Assembly (NCBI GenBank): GCA_904063045.1
Contig: CAJFCJ010000007.1
Span: forward strand, 3,479,404-3,543,403
DNA length: 64,000 nt
Direction: 5' to 3'
DNA from: Dimorphilus gyrociliatus
Lineage: Eukaryota > Annelida > Polychaeta > Dinophilidae
Shown: positions 59,935 to 64,000 of the stretch, piece after piece
Layout of the letters: each line of letters opens with the position of its first letter
How positions within the stretch are numbered: the first letter of the stretch is position 1
The notes under the pieces: model-generated
Seen by the model: only the letters and a program-made list of their open reading frames with translations
Database searches by the model: none
Told to the model about the DNA's origin: nothing
Program-made: the position numbers and the translations under genes

Positions 59935-60525
59935 ATGATTCTCTTTTAATTGTGAAACGAAATAGTCTAGTTAAATGATATTTTAGTTATTTTTTTTAAT
60001 GATCTCTTAAAGGCGGGAAATTTTATGATTATTGTCGCATTTAATTTTAACTATTTTAAATTGTAAATTATAATGAAAACAATACATTTTAATCATAATA
60101 ATTATATTTTTTACGAATGTTCTACAAATTCGAATTATTGATATATCTATTTAGTGCGGAGTTATAAAAAGCGGTTCCATGTCCAATAGAATCTTAGTTG
60201 GTATATATCGTTATAGCAACGTCACTGGACTGAACAGTGTAAACAACTTCATGATTGGATTATACGTAGGTGATTGAACTTTTATGGACAGCAAACTTTT
60301 TCCAATATATATACTGCAATAGTCAAGGAAAATAACTTGGATTTGATTGTATAAACTACAACACTTTAGTGGCCTACGACCCATGTAAGTTCGCTATCAA
60401 TATCATCAAATGTATCATCAGTATTTAAAAGTAATTTCACAACACGTAAAAAAAAAGTCGAAATACATACAAGATTAACAAATTTTCTGTTTTAGGCAGT
60501 TTTAGTATGAGGAGAAGAATCTCTC
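59935..60525. other. Spacer and 5' leader of NEK10
   Basis: AT-rich. A donor-like CCATGTAAGT near 60382 and acceptor-like TTTTAGGCAG ending at 60499 suggest a 5' UTR intron for NEK10. No other gene seen. Confidence 0.4.
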
Positions 60526-63500
60526 ATGAGTCAACGTGTCCAGCCCTTATCTTCTTCTCCAGCTAGAAGACGGTAAATAGAAAGATTTATTGTGGGCGTT
60601 ACTATTTATGTTGTTATTTATTATCAAACCATTCATTCATTCATTGCTGACTATTTTTGTCCAAAAAATTTTCTTTAATAAGAAACAAAAAGAGGAAATA
60701 AACCTAAACTGTACTTTCATTAATAACCTTCACAGTGTTCGTTTGAATTCTGTATGCCGAAAGATTGATTGTGTTAAATTAAAAGAGTAAGTTTGTTTTT
60801 TTGTTTCTCAAGCGTTTTCTAATTCTATTTCTCCTCTTCCTACTCTTACATGATTGAATGATTGAACAGATGGTGATGATGATGATGATTTTTTTATTAA
60901 TTACTTAATTATCTAAATTTTAATAGGAATGAATTATTCGACCTTGATCTGTTGGTTAGCTCTTTAAAAACAACTGCACCGAAATATAAAGCAAATGGTA
61001 GAGATTGGTCAATAATTGCGTCAGGAGAGCTTTCATTACAACACAAGAAAGATTTAAGCCTACTTGAAAGTTTCGCGAAAATATACTATGAAGAAAGGAA
61101 CTTCAGTAGACTTAAACATAAACAAACTTTTTCAAATATTCTTAATTTGATTGTCGATAATCGTTTAAAGAAAAAAGGATGGATTCAAAATTCTCACGCA
61201 AAGCTCATTCATCAAGTTCTTCTATGCCTAAGATTGCTATTAAGAGATATTAAGTATTTGGAAGATTTTATAGAAAAGGATGCTATCGAAGATTTAGTTG
61301 GATTGTTACAAGTTTCAATAGAAACCTATTTCGAAGCAATTGACCATTATCACCTAGTTGATATTATACTGGAATTAACTAGTTAGTTTATCTTCGTTAA
61401 TTAAAATTTAATTGATAAAATCAACTTTCAATTATTTATACTTTCAATAGACATCTTCCAAAAACTAGCGTGCCATAAAGTGAATCTAATAGATTATTCC
61501 ATTCAAGATTGTCTTATTCAACTTTTACACTCGGAAGAGAGTTCCGTCTTGCAGTGTTGCCTTCATACTTTAATTGGTATCGGTAGCGATGGCGATAATC
61601 TGAAAATTCTAAGTGAATTAGACTTTGTTAATGATTTATTAAGGATTCTACAGGATAGCGAATCGAATGCTAAAAGTCTCGCTTGCAAATTATTACGTAA
61701 TTTATCCAGTTTTAATGTTGTTAAATCCGATGTACTTGCCCACAATGGCCTTACTGTTCTCTTAAGCCTGTTGAATTCGAATGAAAATTCAGTATCGATT
61801 CTCAGGAACGCCGCTTGGTGCCTAGTGAAATTAGCAACCAATCCAGAATGTCGTGAAGGTATTAAAAATAGCGGAGGAATACCTGTTCTCCTCTCTCTAC
61901 TTAGCGAAAAGAACTATTCTCCAGATCATCAGACTGGTATACATCCTGCAAGCGCATCAACAAGTAGAACACCTTTGAATGAGGTATTTCGAGTTTTTAT
62001 TTTTTATCATCCTTCTTATATCTACTTCCTGCCCTTCCTTCCATTTTTTAAATAGGTCTTTTCTTAATGTTTATAACGTTTTTGTCCAGCATCCAAAGGA
62101 TGATAAAGAGGTAACCAATTCGTTAAGCACAATTAATACATATGCGTTGTACTAGTTCGTTATTATTTTATATTTATATGTACATTTGTTTAAGCAGATA
62201 TTTTCCCATTTATTTTTGTTTTATAACTCTGAAAGCATATTCACTTTTCCTCTATCAATCCCTTCTCTTTCTTCCCCCCTGCCCCTCCTCTTCCCCTTCC
62301 TCCACCCCTTCTGCCTAATATATTTCTACAGTTAGATATTATACATGCATATATACTGTATATATAAATATCTCACATTGTTTAAAGAAACCCCATATAA
62401 TAATCAACTATTTATGTACTGTATCATTCTTATTACTTCTATATTAATTTTAAACAGTCGCAAAGTCAGGAATATCGTGATCAAAAGCTCCAACTGAAGT
62501 GTGCGTGTTGTACAGCTTTGGCTGAGATATCAAAGACCGATTCATGCGCTTATAAAATTGTTCAATCGAATGGAATTTATATTATATCATCTCTACTTTT
62601 CTTAACTGATACTTCACATTCCGAACGATTTAATTTAATGAAAAGTGTCTTCCGGGCTCTTAGATTTTTATTTTCATTAGATCGGAATAGACGTTATTTT
62701 AAACGCCTATTTCCGCCGAAGTTGCTTGAACCTTTTCTAGATGTTGGACATTACAATCACGATTTACAGGTAATCTAATCAAACATTTCCACTTATCATC
62801 AGATATTATTATATAATTGGTTTCTATTTAGGCCTACGAGTGTCTAGTAAAAACGTTTGACGATCTCGATTCGGACAATTATTTATTAATTAAGGATGCG
62901 GTTGCCCAAGTGAATTTAAATGCTGAACCAATGAAACAAGTCGAAGATTACTCGGTACTTGAACATTTAGGATCGGGTTCGTTTGGTAGTGTTTATAGAG
63001 TTAAAAAAATTGGTGGACAAACACAACTAGCGTTAAAAGAGATAAATACAATGCAAGCAAACTTTGGAAAAAATTCAAAAGAAAGGCAAAAAAGCGTTGG
63101 CGATTTAAATAACGAATTAAATATAATTAAAGAAGAATTACAACATCCAAATATAGTAAAATATTATAGAACTTTTGTTGATAGTAAGTGCATTAAATCG
63201 GCCTTTTGTATATATAGATATATTTATAACCTTAAAATCTTCCTTGTAATAGATAATAAGTTTTGTATTGTTATGGAATTAATTGAAGGAGCAGCTTTAC
63301 AAGAACATATATCCAGTTTAAAAGAGAGAAATGAAGGATTTGGAGAAGAACGAATTTGGGGGATATTTGTCCAAATAGTTAGAGCATTAAACTATTTGCA
63401 TAAAGAAAAGAAGATCATTCATAGAGATTTAAGCGCCAATAATATAATGCTGTCGGATACTGATAAAGTAACTATAAGTAAGGGGATTTTTTCATTCGTT

Positions 63501-64000
63501 ATTCACGCTTTTTTTCTTTATAGTTATTGTTAATTTTTCTAGCTGATTTTGGCCTAGCTAAAAGAAAGGCTCCCGATGTAAGCCGATTACAAACAACTGT
63601 TGGTACCATAATATATTGTTGGTAAGCACGATTTGTTCAATATTTCTTTCTTTAAATCATTAAAAAGTTTAAGCCTATTCTTATCATTTCCTCAGCCCGG
63701 AAATGGTTCAATCGGAAAAGTATACGGAGAAGGCTGATGTTTGGTCTGTTGGTTGTCTACTATATCAAATGTGTACATTAAAGCCGCCATTTTACTCGCA
63801 AAACATGCTTCATTTAGCAAAAATGGTTTTGTATTTTATAAAGAATCTTTCTTTGATCTCTATTGATTGATTGTTATTTTTAGATTGTTGAAGCAAAATA
63901 CGAGCCAATTTCACCAGATTATTCCGAAACCATGCGCTCGACAATAAATATATGCTTAACGCCCGATCCCGATAAGAGAGCTGATATCGTCCAGGTTGCT
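60526..64000 (+). CDS. NEK10: NIMA-related kinase 10, cut by window end
   Basis: Ser/Thr kinase with N-terminal armadillo-type repeats; linked to cilia and DNA-damage checkpoints in vertebrates. Exons: 60526-60572, 60736-60786, 60927-61381, 61451-61983, 62090-62110 (7 codons), 62458-62769, 62832-63183, 63253-63477, 63543-63621, 63696-63825, 63884 to beyond 64000; all joins keep frame. The N-terminal region matches NEK10 (YYEERNFSRLKHKQTF, HQVLLCLRLLLRDIKY, NIFQKLA, FRALRFLFSLDRNRRYFKRL). The kinase domain starts DYSVLEHLGSGSFGSVYRV, with LALKEI, IVMELIEGA, HRDLSANNIML, DFGLAK, YCCPEMV and ADVWSVGCLLYQM. The C-terminal lobe and tail lie outside the window. The start ATG was chosen because only this exon joins in phase to exon 2. 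Confidence 0.94.

Noticed and set aside
60590-60735. NEK10 coding sequence extending left through a hydrophobic open frame
   Set aside because: A better acceptor (CTTCACAG ending at 60735) joins exon 60526-60572 in the right phase; the upstream frame has no NEK10 similarity.

Overview
This window is animal nuclear DNA. It has dense genes with many short GT-AG introns (mostly 50-70 bp), AT-rich spacers, di- and trinucleotide microsatellites, and metazoan-specific genes (GATOR2 WDR24, FLASH, NEK10, CDK12/13, SLC16, a cystine-knot mucin). The compact layout and gene content suggest a small-genome bilaterian invertebrate, perhaps a lophotrochozoan. I cannot name the species. No bacterial, viral or transposon genes were recognised. 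Exon structures were worked out by hand from splice sites and reading-frame continuity; nearly every multi-exon gene closes in frame.

Layout. 1-17230 (+): the 3' part of a very large secreted mucin-like gene. Its exon pair is amplified as ~3.3 kb higher-order repeats and is followed by a cysteine-rich C-terminus. 17821-19500 (-): INPP1, divergent from CDK12/13 at 20054-23411 (+). 24631-27030 (+): an unusual protein with EF-hand-like N-terminus, coiled coil and a dynein-stalk-like domain. 27764-39533 (+): LSM10, DNA2, FLASH/CASP8AP2 and WDR24 in a row on one strand. 39601-45081 (-): six tandem THEM6-like thioesterase-fold genes, each with the same promoter cassette. 45748-48784 (-): an SLC16-type transporter. 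48785-59335: mostly gene-poor, but with three short two-exon genes for secreted Gly/Ser-rich peptides (52335-56237, -) that share an upstream element. 59336-59934 (+): a divergent GADD45-like candidate. 60526-64000 (+): NEK10, cut by the window end.

How the genes relate. LSM10 (U7 snRNP core) and FLASH (U7 snRNP partner) both act in replication-dependent histone pre-mRNA 3' end formation, and they flank the replication nuclease-helicase DNA2. The THEM6 array and the peptide cluster each look like a local expansion in which promoter and coding unit were copied together.

The strongest candidates for something undescribed are the GSG-peptide cluster with its shared promoter element, the free-standing dynein-stalk-like protein, and the THEM6 array with its repeated ETS-like plus CACGTG cassette. 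Many single-base indels in the mucin repeats look like consensus errors and should not be read as pseudogene damage.
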